A program made the position numbers and the translations under genes. DNA of 64,000 nucleotides. Source: Streptomyces sp. Y2F8-2. Lineage in GTDB: Bacteria; Actinomycetota; Actinomycetes; Streptomycetales; Streptomycetaceae. Numbering within the stretch: the first letter of the stretch is position 1; every line of letters begins with the position of its first letter. The notes beneath the pieces were generated by a model, which saw only the letters and a program-made list of their open reading frames with translations, had not been told where the DNA came from and searched no databases. The DNA lies in NCBI RefSeq assembly GCF_014905555.1, contig NZ_BNGS01000011.1, positions 1 to 64,000 of the forward strand, written 5' to 3'. This document shows positions 1 to 8,027 of this stretch, in pieces.

Positions 1-1001
1 TCGAAATCCTCGACCGAGCCCAGATCCGGATGCACCGCGTCATGACCGCCCTCAGACGACCCGATCGCCCACGGCACCCCCACATCCCCCGGCCCCGCCG
101 ACAGAGAGTTGTTGGGCCCCTTGCGGAACGTCGTCCCGATCGGATGGATCGGCGGCAGATACACCACATCGAAACCCATCCCCGCGATCACCGGCAGCCG
201 CCGCGCCGCCGTACGGAACGTCCCGTGCGGCCGCTCCGCAGTCCCCTCCGAACGCGGGAAGAACTCGTACCACGACCCGAACAACGCCCGCTCCCGCTCC
301 ACCACCAACGGCAACGGATCCGAAACCGTCACCAGTTCACGCAGCGGATACCGCGCCAGCACCGCATCCACCTCGGGAGTCAGCGCAGCCGCGAGGCGGG
401 AGGCGGCCGGGCGGCCGGTGTCGCGCAGGGCACGGGCCGCGGCCGGCAGCACGCCCTGCCCGTCCTCGCCTTCGGGGACGCCGGTGGCCGCGCGCTCGTA
501 CAGCCGTGCGCCCTCCTCCAGGACGAGCTCGGTGTCCATCCCCGCCGGGATCTTGATCCCCGCGTGGTGGCGCCAGGTGCTGACCGGATCGCTCCACGCC
601 TCCACGACGTAGGTCCAGCGGCCCTCACTCGGCAGAGAGACGGTGGCGCCCCAGCGGTCGGTGCCGGGGGCCAGTTCACGCATCGGTGTCCAGGGTCCCC
701 GGCGGCCTTCGGCGTCGGTGAGGACGACGTTCGCGGCGACGGCGTCGTGGCCCTCGCGGAAGACCGTCGCGGAGATCTCGAACTCCTCACCGACCACGGC
801 CTTGGCCGGACGTCGGCCACCGAGGACGAGGGGGCGCACGTCGAGGATGGGGATGCGTCCGAGGACGGGGCCGGTGTCCGGCGCCGGGCTCGGCCCCGCG
901 TCCGAGGCGGGTTGCCGCTGGGCGGGGGGACCGGCGTCGGTGTGTCGTGCGGGGTTGGTGCCAGGTGCCGGGGGTGCCGGCGAGTGGTGCGTCGGGGGCA
1001 T
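1..1001 (-). CDS. glgE: GlgE maltosyltransferase, N-terminal part
   Basis: Alpha-1,4-glucan:maltose-1-phosphate maltosyltransferase of GH13, cut by the window edge after about 333 codons. It extends alpha-glucan using maltose 1-phosphate in the cytoplasm. The visible part has a proline/alanine-rich start (MPPTHHSPAPPAPGT), then the N-terminal beta-sandwich region with GRIPILDVRP and EGRWTYVVEAWSDP, and the start of the catalytic barrel with GFDVVYLPPIHPIGTTFRKG. The ATG at 1001 is preceded by AGGAG at 1009-1013. The catalytic Asp and Glu lie beyond the edge. glgP and glgX nearby fit glucan turnover, but a protease gene separates glgE from glgP. Confidence 0.93.
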   Translation of the reverse strand, partial: MPPTHHSPAPPAPGTNPARHTDAGPPAQRQPASDAGPSPAPDTGPVLGRIPILDVRPLVLGGRRPAKAVVGEEFEISATVFREGHDAVAANVVLTDAEGRRGPWTPMRELAPGTDRWGATVSLPSEGRWTYVVEAWSDPVSTWRHHAGIKIPAGMDTELVLEEGARLYERAATGVPEGEDGQGVLPAAARALRDTGRPAASRLAAALTPEVDAVLARYPLRELVTVSDPLPLVVERERALFGSWYEFFPRSEGTAERPHGTFRTAARRLPVIAGMGFDVVYLPPIHPIGTTFRKGPNNSLSAGPGDVGVPWAIGSSEGGHDAVHPDLGSVEDF

Positions 1002-1170
1002 GACCGCTCCTGTCCGCGTCAACATGTCCGGGCGGATGGGGTGTCGGAAGGTGGGCCGGCGGGGTTACCGGAGGAGCCTTCCCGCAGTACGGGTGGGCAT
1101 TCCGGCACTTTGTTAACTACTCACGCGTATGTCTACGCTCAAGACCGGCCGCATTCAGTACAGCCAAGAG

Positions 1171-1206
1171 GACCGGCCCCGCCCGTGACAAGGGGCGAGG
1201 CCGGTC
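1171..1206 (-). terminator. Hairpin terminator of the subtilisin gene
   Basis: Arms GACCGGCC and GGCCGGTC are extended inward by a GC stem with one mismatch, around a loop near GTGACAA. It begins about 30 bases past the protease stop codon, so it fits a factor-independent terminator for that gene. Confidence 0.6.
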
Positions 1207-1234
1207 AGCGTACGCGTGTCCGGTTAACCGGGGG

Positions 1235-2437
1235 TCAAGGATTGTCGACCTGGAGCAGCCTGTCGGGCGACCCGATCCCCGCTCCCTTGATCTTCCCGGA
1301 GACCGCCCGCCGTACGAGGGCCTGGCTCACGTCCGCCGGGGTGGCCTTGGGATGGCGGGCCAGGTAGAGGGAGGCGGCGCCTGCGACGTGTGGTGTCGCC
1401 ATCGATGTGCCGGAGAGCGTGGCGGTGCCGGTGTCGCTCGTGTTCGAGTCCGAGGTGATCGCCACGCCGGGGGCGAACAGGTCCAGGCTCGGACCCCAGT
1501 TGGAGAAGCTCGCCCGGGCGTCCTTGCGGTCGCTGGCGCCGACCGTGATGGCCTGATCGACCCGGGCCGGGGAGTACAGGCCGGCCGCGAGCCCGTCGTT
1601 GCCGGCGGCGACCGCGTAGGTGACGCCGGAGGCGATGGAGTTGCGCACGGCCGCGTCCAGCTGGGCGTTCGCGTAGCCGCCCAGGCTCAGGTTGGCCACC
1701 GCGGGCTTCCTCGCGTGCTTGGTCACCCAGTCGATGCCCGCGATGACCTGCGCGGTGGTACCGGAGCCGTTGTCGTCGAGGACGCGCACGGCGACGACCT
1801 CGGCCTGCTTGGCCACCCCGTGCGTGGTGCCCGCGATGGTGCCGGCCACGTGCGTGCCGTGTCCGTTGCCGTCCTGGGCGGTCGCGTCGTTGTCGACGAA
1901 GTCCCAGCCGTAGGTCGCCCGGCCGCCGAAGTCCTTGTGCGAGATGCGGATGCCGGTGTCGATGACGTACGCCGTCACGCCCGCTCCCGCCGGTTCGGGC
2001 CAGGTGTAGCCCTTGTCGAGCGGCAGGTTCGGCTGATCGATCCGGTCCAGGCCCCATGAGGGCGGGTTCTTCTGGTAGTGGTCGAGTGCGACCCGGGTGT
2101 CCTGGACGACCGAGGCCACGCGGGAGTCGGCCGCGAGACGCCGGGCCTGCCGCTCGTCGACGGTCACCGCGTAGCCGTTGAGCGCGCTGCCGTAGGTGTG
2201 GCTGATTCTCGCCCCGTACTTCTCGGCGATGCCCTTGCCGGCGGCCGACAGGGCCTCCGTTCCCCCCTTGAGCGTCACGATGTAGCTGCCGCTGACGGCG
2301 CCGGGAGCACCGGCGCCGAGGACGGTTCCTTCCGGGGCGGCCTGCGCGGGCTGTGCGACGGCCGCGAGCGCCGCGACCGTGGCGATGGTGGTCAGACCGC
2401 CCGCCCAGCGCAGACGCGCCTTTCTCATCCGTGCCAT
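1235..2437 (-). CDS. Secreted subtilisin-family (S8) serine protease
   Basis: 400-residue exported protease. A signal peptide (MRKARLRW, then a hydrophobic stretch ending AQPAQA) is followed by an I9 inhibitor propeptide (SYIVTLKGG to about residue 118). The S8 catalytic domain has Asp160 in VIDTGI, His193 in GHGTHVAG, oxyanion Asn280 in AAGND and Ser345 in GTSMATPH, so it looks active. The length fits a single-domain proteinase K/aqualysin type without a C-terminal extension. The ATG at 2437 has GGGAGGGGAAC about ten bases upstream; an in-frame ATG three codons later is less well placed. It lies between glgE and glgP, two glucan genes to which it has no obvious link. Confidence 0.95.
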   Translation of the reverse strand: MARMRKARLRWAGGLTTIATVAALAAVAQPAQAAPEGTVLGAGAPGAVSGSYIVTLKGGTEALSAAGKGIAEKYGARISHTYGSALNGYAVTVDERQARRLAADSRVASVVQDTRVALDHYQKNPPSWGLDRIDQPNLPLDKGYTWPEPAGAGVTAYVIDTGIRISHKDFGGRATYGWDFVDNDATAQDGNGHGTHVAGTIAGTTHGVAKQAEVVAVRVLDDNGSGTTAQVIAGIDWVTKHARKPAVANLSLGGYANAQLDAAVRNSIASGVTYAVAAGNDGLAAGLYSPARVDQAITVGASDRKDARASFSNWGPSLDLFAPGVAITSDSNTSDTGTATLSGTSMATPHVAGAASLYLARHPKATPADVSQALVRRAVSGKIKGAGIGSPDRLLQVDNP

Positions 2438-2554
2438 GACTCGAGTTCCCCTCCCAACTCGGCGCGGCCCGGCCGCAGTTCACGACCGGTACGCCGCCTG
2501 AAGCCTCTCGTGCGAGGGCGAACCGCCACAAGGTCGCCTATGCGTGGGGAATCG

Positions 2555-2583
2555 GCCATATCGGTGGATGGCGGATGTGTAAA
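2555..2583 (-). promoter_or_regulatory. Candidate promoter for the subtilisin gene
   Basis: On the minus strand TTTACA (2583-2578) and TATGGC (2560-2555) are 17 bases apart in an AT-rich patch upstream of the protease. The -10 match is imperfect. The remainder of the 2438-2846 gap, between the divergent protease and glgP, shows no gene. Confidence 0.3.
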
Positions 2584-2846
2584 AGTTGCGTTGTTTTTCG
2601 GTCGGCTCGCATGGAGAGCTACGGGTCCGCGGCGCAGCCGGGTCCGGTGCCACCAGCCCGCCCGGCCCTTGGGGACGAGGCCGTTCAGGCCGATCGGGGG
2701 TACGGGGCCGGAGCCCCCGGCGACGGCCGCCGCACTCCCGGGTGCCTACGAACCCGGCGGTAACCCGCGCAGCCGCCGTCGCCCTCACGGCGGAGCGCAG
2801 CGTACCGTCGGAGACGCTACGTACGTCCTCCGTGAAGGTGGAATTC

Positions 2847-5471
2847 GTGAAGGCCATCCGCAGGTTCACCGTACGTCCCGTCCTCCCCGAACCCCTCCAG
2901 CCGCTGAGCGATCTGGCGCGCAATCTGCGCTGGTCGTGGCATGCCGAGACCCGCGACCTCTTCCAGTCCGTCGACCCCGAGCGGTGGGCCGCCTCGGGCG
3001 GTGACCCGGTGCGGCTGCTGGGGGGCGTGCCACCCGCCCGGCTCGCCGAACTGGCCGAGGACCGCCGCTTCCTGCGCCGCCTCACCGCGACCGCCGACGA
3101 TCTGCACGACTACGTCACCGGCGAGCGCTGGTACCAGTCCCAGGACCGGTCCTCCGGCCTCCCCGCCGCCATCGCCTACTTCTCGCCCGAGTTCGGCATC
3201 ACGGCCGCGCTGCCCCAGTACTCGGGCGGGCTCGGCATCCTCGCCGGGGACCATCTGAAGGCGGCCAGCGACCTCGGCGTCCCGCTGATCGGCGTGGGCC
3301 TGCTGTACCGGCACGGCTACTTCCGGCAGACGCTCTCCCGCGACGGCTGGCAGCAGGAGCACTACCCGGTGCTCGACCCGCACGAGCTGCCGCTCACGCC
3401 GCTGAGCGAGCCGGACGGCACCCACGCCCAGGTCTCCCTCGGCCTGCCCGGCGGCCGCCGTCTGAAGGCCCGTGTCTGGCTCGCCCAGGTGGGCCGGGTA
3501 CCACTGCTGATGCTCGACTCGGACGTGGAGGAGAACGACTTCGGCGAGCGGGGCGTCACCGACCGGCTGTACGGCGGCGGCAGCGAGCACCGGCTGCTGC
3601 AGGAGATGCTGCTCGGCATCGGCGGGGTGCGCGCCGTGCGCACGTACTGCCGGCTGACCGGCCACCCCGAGCCGGAGGTGTTCCACACCAACGAGGGGCA
3701 CGCGGGCTTCCTCGGACTGGAGCGGATCGCGGAACTGTGCGAGGGCGGCCTCGACTTCGACTCCGCCCTGGAAGCCGTGCGCGCCGGCACGGTCTTCACC
3801 ACCCACACCCCCGTCCCGGCCGGCATCGACCGCTTCGACCGCGAGCTGGTGGCCCGCCACTTCGGCCCGGACGCCGAGCTGCCGGGCATCGACGTGGAAC
3901 GGATCCTGCGGCTCGGCATGGAGACCTACCCGGGCGGCGAACCGAACCTGTTCAACATGGCCGTGATGGGCCTCCGTCTCGGCCAGCGCGCCAACGGGGT
4001 GTCCCTCCTCCACGGCAACGTCAGCCGGGAGATGTTCTCGGGTCTGTGGCCGGGCTTCGACGCCGACGAGGTGCCGATCACGTCCGTGACGAACGGGGTG
4101 CACGCGCCGACCTGGGTGGCACCGGAGGTGTTCCGGCTCGGCGCGCGGCAGATCGGCGCCGAGCGCACCGAGGACGCCATGACGGAGGGCGGTCGCGAGC
4201 GCTGGGACGCGATCGCGGAGATCCCCGACCAGGACATCTGGGACCTGCGCCGGGTGCTGCGCGAGCAGTTGGTCCTCGAGGTCCGGGAGCGGCTGTACGC
4301 GTCCTGGCGGCAGCGTGGCGCCGGAACGGCGGAGCTGGGCTGGATCGACGGCGTCCTCGATCCGGACGTCCTGACGATCGGCTTCGCGCGCCGCGTTCCG
4401 TCGTACAAGCGTCTGACGCTGATGCTGCGCGACCCCGACCGCCTGATGGAACTGCTGCTGCACCCCGAACACCCGATCCAGATCGTGGTGGCCGGGAAGG
4501 CCCACCCCGCCGACGACGGCGGAAAGCGCCTGATCCAGGAGCTGGTCCGGTTCGCGGACGACCCACGCGTACGCCACCGCATCGTGTTCCTCCCCGACTA
4601 CGGCATGGCGATGGCGCAGAAGCTCTACCCGGGCTGTGACGTGTGGCTGAACAACCCGCTGCGCCCGCTGGAGGCGTGCGGAACGAGCGGGATGAAGGCG
4701 GCGCTCAACGGCTGCCTCAACCTGTCGGTGCTCGACGGCTGGTGGGACGAATGGTTCCAGCCGGACTTCGGCTGGGCGATCCCCACCGCCGACGGCGCGG
4801 GCACGGACGAGGACCGGCGCGACGACCTCGAGGCGGCGGCGCTGTACGAGCTGCTGGAACAGCGGGTGGCGCCGCGCTTCTACGAGCGGGGCCAGGGCGG
4901 GCTGCCGGACCGCTGGATCGAGATGGTCCGCCAGACCCTCATGCACCTGGGCCCGAAGGTGCTGGCGGGCCGGATGGTCCGGGAGTACGTGGGGCGCCTG
5001 TACACCCCGGCGGCCCACGCGCACCGGTCGATGACACCTCAGGCGGCGCGGGAGCTGGCGGGCTGGAAGGCGCGTGTGCGCTCCGCCTGGCCGTCGGTCA
5101 CGGTCGACCACGTCGAGACGTCGGCCACGACTCAGACGGCGGAACTGGGCACGACGCTGGCGCTCCGCGTCCGGGTCGGCCTCGGCGAGCTGGGGCCGGA
5201 CGACGTGGAGGTGCAGGCGGTGGCGGGCCGTGTGGACATGGAGGACCGCCTGGAGGACGCGACACCGGTGCCGCTGAAACCGGCGGGCGGCCCGGACACC
5301 GAAGGCCGCTGGCTGTACGAGGGACCCCTGTCCCTGGACCGCACGGGCCCGTTCGGCTACACGGTCCGGATCCTGCCGTCGCACCGGCTGCTGGCGTCGA
5401 GCGCGGAACTGGGCCTGGTGACGGTGCCGTCGGAGGACGTGGTGGGGGCGGCGGGGGTGCTGATGCGGTAG
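2847..5471 (+). CDS. glgP: Alpha-glucan (glycogen) phosphorylase
   Basis: About 874 residues; a GT35 phosphorylase of the long actinobacterial type that releases glucose 1-phosphate from glycogen with a PLP cofactor. It begins KAIRRFTVRPVLPEPL with the DUF3417 segment (LARNLRWSWH), then YFSPEFGI, SGGLGILAGDHLKAASDLG, FHTNEGHAGF and GFARRVPSYKRL. The PLP site is GTSGMKAALNG with Lys617. The GTG at 2847 is chosen because AAGGTGG lies about six bases upstream; in-frame GTGs at 2832 and 2838 are alternatives. The open frame reaches back to 2586, but that part has no family similarity. It is divergent from the protease and works with glgE and glgX. Confidence 0.95.
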   Translation: MKAIRRFTVRPVLPEPLQPLSDLARNLRWSWHAETRDLFQSVDPERWAASGGDPVRLLGGVPPARLAELAEDRRFLRRLTATADDLHDYVTGERWYQSQDRSSGLPAAIAYFSPEFGITAALPQYSGGLGILAGDHLKAASDLGVPLIGVGLLYRHGYFRQTLSRDGWQQEHYPVLDPHELPLTPLSEPDGTHAQVSLGLPGGRRLKARVWLAQVGRVPLLMLDSDVEENDFGERGVTDRLYGGGSEHRLLQEMLLGIGGVRAVRTYCRLTGHPEPEVFHTNEGHAGFLGLERIAELCEGGLDFDSALEAVRAGTVFTTHTPVPAGIDRFDRELVARHFGPDAELPGIDVERILRLGMETYPGGEPNLFNMAVMGLRLGQRANGVSLLHGNVSREMFSGLWPGFDADEVPITSVTNGVHAPTWVAPEVFRLGARQIGAERTEDAMTEGGRERWDAIAEIPDQDIWDLRRVLREQLVLEVRERLYASWRQRGAGTAELGWIDGVLDPDVLTIGFARRVPSYKRLTLMLRDPDRLMELLLHPEHPIQIVVAGKAHPADDGGKRLIQELVRFADDPRVRHRIVFLPDYGMAMAQKLYPGCDVWLNNPLRPLEACGTSGMKAALNGCLNLSVLDGWWDEWFQPDFGWAIPTADGAGTDEDRRDDLEAAALYELLEQRVAPRFYERGQGGLPDRWIEMVRQTLMHLGPKVLAGRMVREYVGRLYTPAAHAHRSMTPQAARELAGWKARVRSAWPSVTVDHVETSATTQTAELGTTLALRVRVGLGELGPDDVEVQAVAGRVDMEDRLEDATPVPLKPAGGPDTEGRWLYEGPLSLDRTGPFGYTVRILPSHRLLASSAELGLVTVPSEDVVGAAGVLMR

Positions 5472-5515
5472 GGGCCGCCCGAGGGAGCGCCGAACAGGCA
5501 GATCGTGGGCCGGCG

Positions 5516-5555
5516 ACCGTGCGGCTGCGCGCAACCGACCGCGCGGCCGCACGGT
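5516..5555. terminator. Bidirectional terminator between glgP and the DUF1990 gene
   Basis: Two 16-base arms (ACCGTGCGGCTGCGCG and its complement with one G-T wobble) surround an 8-base loop. It sits 44 bases past the glgP stop and touches the stop of the convergent gene, so it probably serves both. Confidence 0.7.
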
Positions 5556-6062
5556 TCACTCGTCCGGATCCCCGCACAGCCTCCGCAGCACAGCCCCGCA
5601 CCGTCGGGCATAGGCGTGCTGCAAGCCCCGCGCCGCCGGACCGCCCGCCCGGGAGTACCACTTCGCCGGGCGGCTGAAGGCGTTGACCGTCAGCCAGACC
5701 GTGCCGTCGCCCGTGCGGTCCACCACGAAGGACTCCTCGCCGCACTCCGGGTGGCCCGGCAGCGTGCCGTACGCCCAGCCGGCGCGGCGGGGCTCCTCGA
5801 GCGTCCAGACCACGCGGCACGGGGCCTTGATCATGCCGGCCAGGGTGATGGTGACGTCCACCCCCGGGGCGGCCCTGTCCTCGGTGACCGAGACTCCGAC
5901 GCCGATCGCCCGGTGCAGTTCCCAGGTCAGGACCGCCTCGGCGGCCCTGTGGAACACCTGTTCGCCCTCGCCGATGCGAGCACGGACGTGCAGGGGGCGG
6001 AAGCCCTCGGGGCAGTGGCCGGGCTCGCGGGTGGCGCCGACATCCTCGTAGGTGAAGGACAT
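5556..6062 (-). CDS. DUF1990 family protein
   Basis: 168 residues, cytosolic, no signal or membrane segment. It begins MSFTYEDVGATREP and carries the family features RARIGEGEQVFHRAAEAVLTW, GYGTLPGHPECGEESF-like (here WAYGTLPGHPECGEESFVV) and NAFSRPAKWYSRAGGP near the C-terminus. Function is unknown; related proteins occur widely in actinobacteria and are described as START-like beta-barrel proteins by fold prediction. Convergent with glgP and downstream of the M4 protease on the same strand, with a 65-base gap that leaves room for its own promoter. Confidence 0.85.
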   Translation of the reverse strand: MSFTYEDVGATREPGHCPEGFRPLHVRARIGEGEQVFHRAAEAVLTWELHRAIGVGVSVTEDRAAPGVDVTITLAGMIKAPCRVVWTLEEPRRAGWAYGTLPGHPECGEESFVVDRTGDGTVWLTVNAFSRPAKWYSRAGGPAARGLQHAYARRCGAVLRRLCGDPDE

Positions 6063-6127
6063 GGGCCCAGCCTAGGGCGGCCCCCGGCGTGACCTTCCCG
6101 CCGGGGCCCGCCGTGTCGGCGTGCGTG

Positions 6128-7786
6128 CTAGTTCACGTTGACCGCGGACCAGGCCGCCGCCACCGCGTTGTACTCGGTGCTGCCGGAGCCGTACAGGGCG
6201 GACGCCGCGTTCAGGGTCGCCGTGCGGGCGCCCTTGTAGTTCGTCGTCGACGTCATGTACGTGGTCAGCGCCTTGTACCAGATCTGCAGCGCCTTGGCGC
6301 GGCCGATGCCGGTGACCGTGGAGCCGTTGGACGTCGGCGAGTTGTAGCTGACGCCGTTGATCGTCTTGGCGCCGCTGCCCTCCGACAGGAGGTAGAAGAA
6401 GTGGTTGGCGACACCGGACGAGTAGTGCACGTCCTTGCTGCCGACGCCGGAGGACCAGTAGTCGGCGGAGCCGCCGTCCTTGCTGGGCTTGTCCATGTAG
6501 CGCAGCGGGGTGCCGTCCCCGTTGATGTTGATCTTCTCGCCGATGAGGTAGTCACCGGGGTCGGAGGCGTTGTTGGCGTAGAACTCCACGCCGGTGCCGA
6601 AGATGTCGCTGGTCGCCTCGTTGAGACCGCCGGACTCGCCGCTGTAGTTGAGCCCCGCGGTGTTGGAGGTGACGCCGTGGCTCATCTCGTGACCCGCCAC
6701 GTCCAGAGAAGTGAGCGGGTGGGTGTTGCCGGAGCCGTCGCCGTAGGTCATGCAGAAGCAGCTGTCGTCCCAGAACGCGTTCACGTAGGCGTTGCCGTAG
6801 TGGACGCGGGAGTAGGCCGCCTTGCCGTCGTTCTTGATGCCGCTGCGGCCGAAGGTGCTCTTGTAGAAGTCCCAGGTCACCTGGGCGCCGTAGGCGGCGT
6901 CGGCGGCGGCCGTCTGGTCCGTGGACGAGCTGGAGGCCGTCCCCGTGCCCCAGACGTCGTCCGAGTCGGTGAACAGGGTGCCCGTGGACGAGCTGCTGCT
7001 GTGCTTGAGGTTGTACGTCTTGTGGCCGCCCCGCGTGGTGTCGTACAGCTGGTAGGTCGACCCGGACAGGGTGGTGTTCAGGGTGACCGTGCCCGAGTAC
7101 AGGCTCTTGCCGGTGCCGGTCTCGATGCCCTGGTACTCGTACAGCTTCTTGCCGGTGGCCGCGTCGGTGATGACGTGCAGCTGGTTCGGGGTGCCGTCGT
7201 CCTGGAGGCCGCCGACGACCGTCTCGTAGGCGAGGACGGGTTTGCCGCTGCCCGCCCAGATCACCTTGCGGGGCGCGCTGTCGGCGGCGGTCTTGTCCGA
7301 GCCCGCGGCCTTCGCGACGGTCAGCGCCTGCTTCTCGGCCTTGGCGGGGGCGATCTGCGGCTTGAGCGAGGCCACCTTGATGGCCGCGCCGCTCGCTCTG
7401 GTCACGCCCTCGGTCCTGCCGGACTTCGAGTGGACGACGAGGTCGCCGCCGAGGACCGGAAGGCCGGCGTAGGTGCGCTCGTAGCGGGTGTGGACCGTGC
7501 CGTCGACGTCCCTGACGACGTCCTTGACGACCAGCTTCTCCTGGGCGCCGAGGCCTATCTGCCGCGCGGTCTCGGTGGCGTTCTCCTCGGCCTTCGCGAT
7601 GAGCGAGGTGCGGGCCGCGGCGGACAGATAGGTCGGGGCGGCGGCGAGGGGCGCCTGGCCGGCGGAGGCGGCCTGGGTCTGGGCCGAGGCGTTCGCGGTC
7701 AGGCCCGTGGTGAGGAGGGCTCCGGCGGCGACGGCGGTGGCGATGGCCAGCGTGGTGCGCTGGTGACGCGCGTAGCGGGGAGTCAC
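6128..7786 (-). CDS. Secreted thermolysin-like (M4) metalloprotease
   Basis: 552 residues. GTG at 7786 with AAGGAG six bases upstream; it opens VTPRYARHQRTTLAIATA, a Sec signal ending near ANASA. An FTP/PepSY propeptide follows (EKLVVKDVVRDVDGTVHTRYERTY). The mature M4 domain has the zinc motif H366-E-M-S-H and the downstream ligand region GGLNEATSD, plus VHYSSGVANHFFYLLS near the C-terminus. It is predicted to be an extracellular zinc endopeptidase. It is a close paralogue of the next gene but lacks a P domain. The frame runs upstream to 7885, but those codons do not look like a signal peptide. Confidence 0.95.
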   Translation of the reverse strand: MTPRYARHQRTTLAIATAVAAGALLTTGLTANASAQTQAASAGQAPLAAAPTYLSAAARTSLIAKAEENATETARQIGLGAQEKLVVKDVVRDVDGTVHTRYERTYAGLPVLGGDLVVHSKSGRTEGVTRASGAAIKVASLKPQIAPAKAEKQALTVAKAAGSDKTAADSAPRKVIWAGSGKPVLAYETVVGGLQDDGTPNQLHVITDAATGKKLYEYQGIETGTGKSLYSGTVTLNTTLSGSTYQLYDTTRGGHKTYNLKHSSSSSTGTLFTDSDDVWGTGTASSSSTDQTAAADAAYGAQVTWDFYKSTFGRSGIKNDGKAAYSRVHYGNAYVNAFWDDSCFCMTYGDGSGNTHPLTSLDVAGHEMSHGVTSNTAGLNYSGESGGLNEATSDIFGTGVEFYANNASDPGDYLIGEKININGDGTPLRYMDKPSKDGGSADYWSSGVGSKDVHYSSGVANHFFYLLSEGSGAKTINGVSYNSPTSNGSTVTGIGRAKALQIWYKALTTYMTSTTNYKGARTATLNAASALYGSGSTEYNAVAAAWSAVNVN

Positions 7787-7968
7787 ACAAGCTCCTTCTG
7801 TGGGGGATTCCGGTCGGCGTGGGGTTACCGACCGGATCGGTCGTGAAGTTGCGGTGCATGTGCGGCAGCGGTGGAAGCGTGACATGCGGTCGCGTACATG
7901 TCAGGACTTCGAAGTGATGTTGGCCGAAAGTCGACTCGCAGGTGAACGTTGCGGGCATGTAAACGGGT

Positions 7969-7999
7969 CCGTCCCCGAGGTGGCCCACCTCGGGGACGG
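7969..7999 (-). terminator. Terminator after the second M4 protease
   Basis: Near-perfect palindrome: CCGTCCCCGAGGTGG is followed after one base by its complement. It lies just past the stop at 8028 on the minus strand. The rest of 7787-8027 is leader and promoter space for the first M4 gene. Confidence 0.65.
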
Positions 8000-8027
8000 T
8001 GCCCTCTCCGCGCTGCTCGGGGGCGGT

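Noticed and set aside
2586..2846. Upstream extension of glgP
   Set aside because: No family similarity; three GTGs with a ribosome site lie just before the conserved KAIRRFTVRP.
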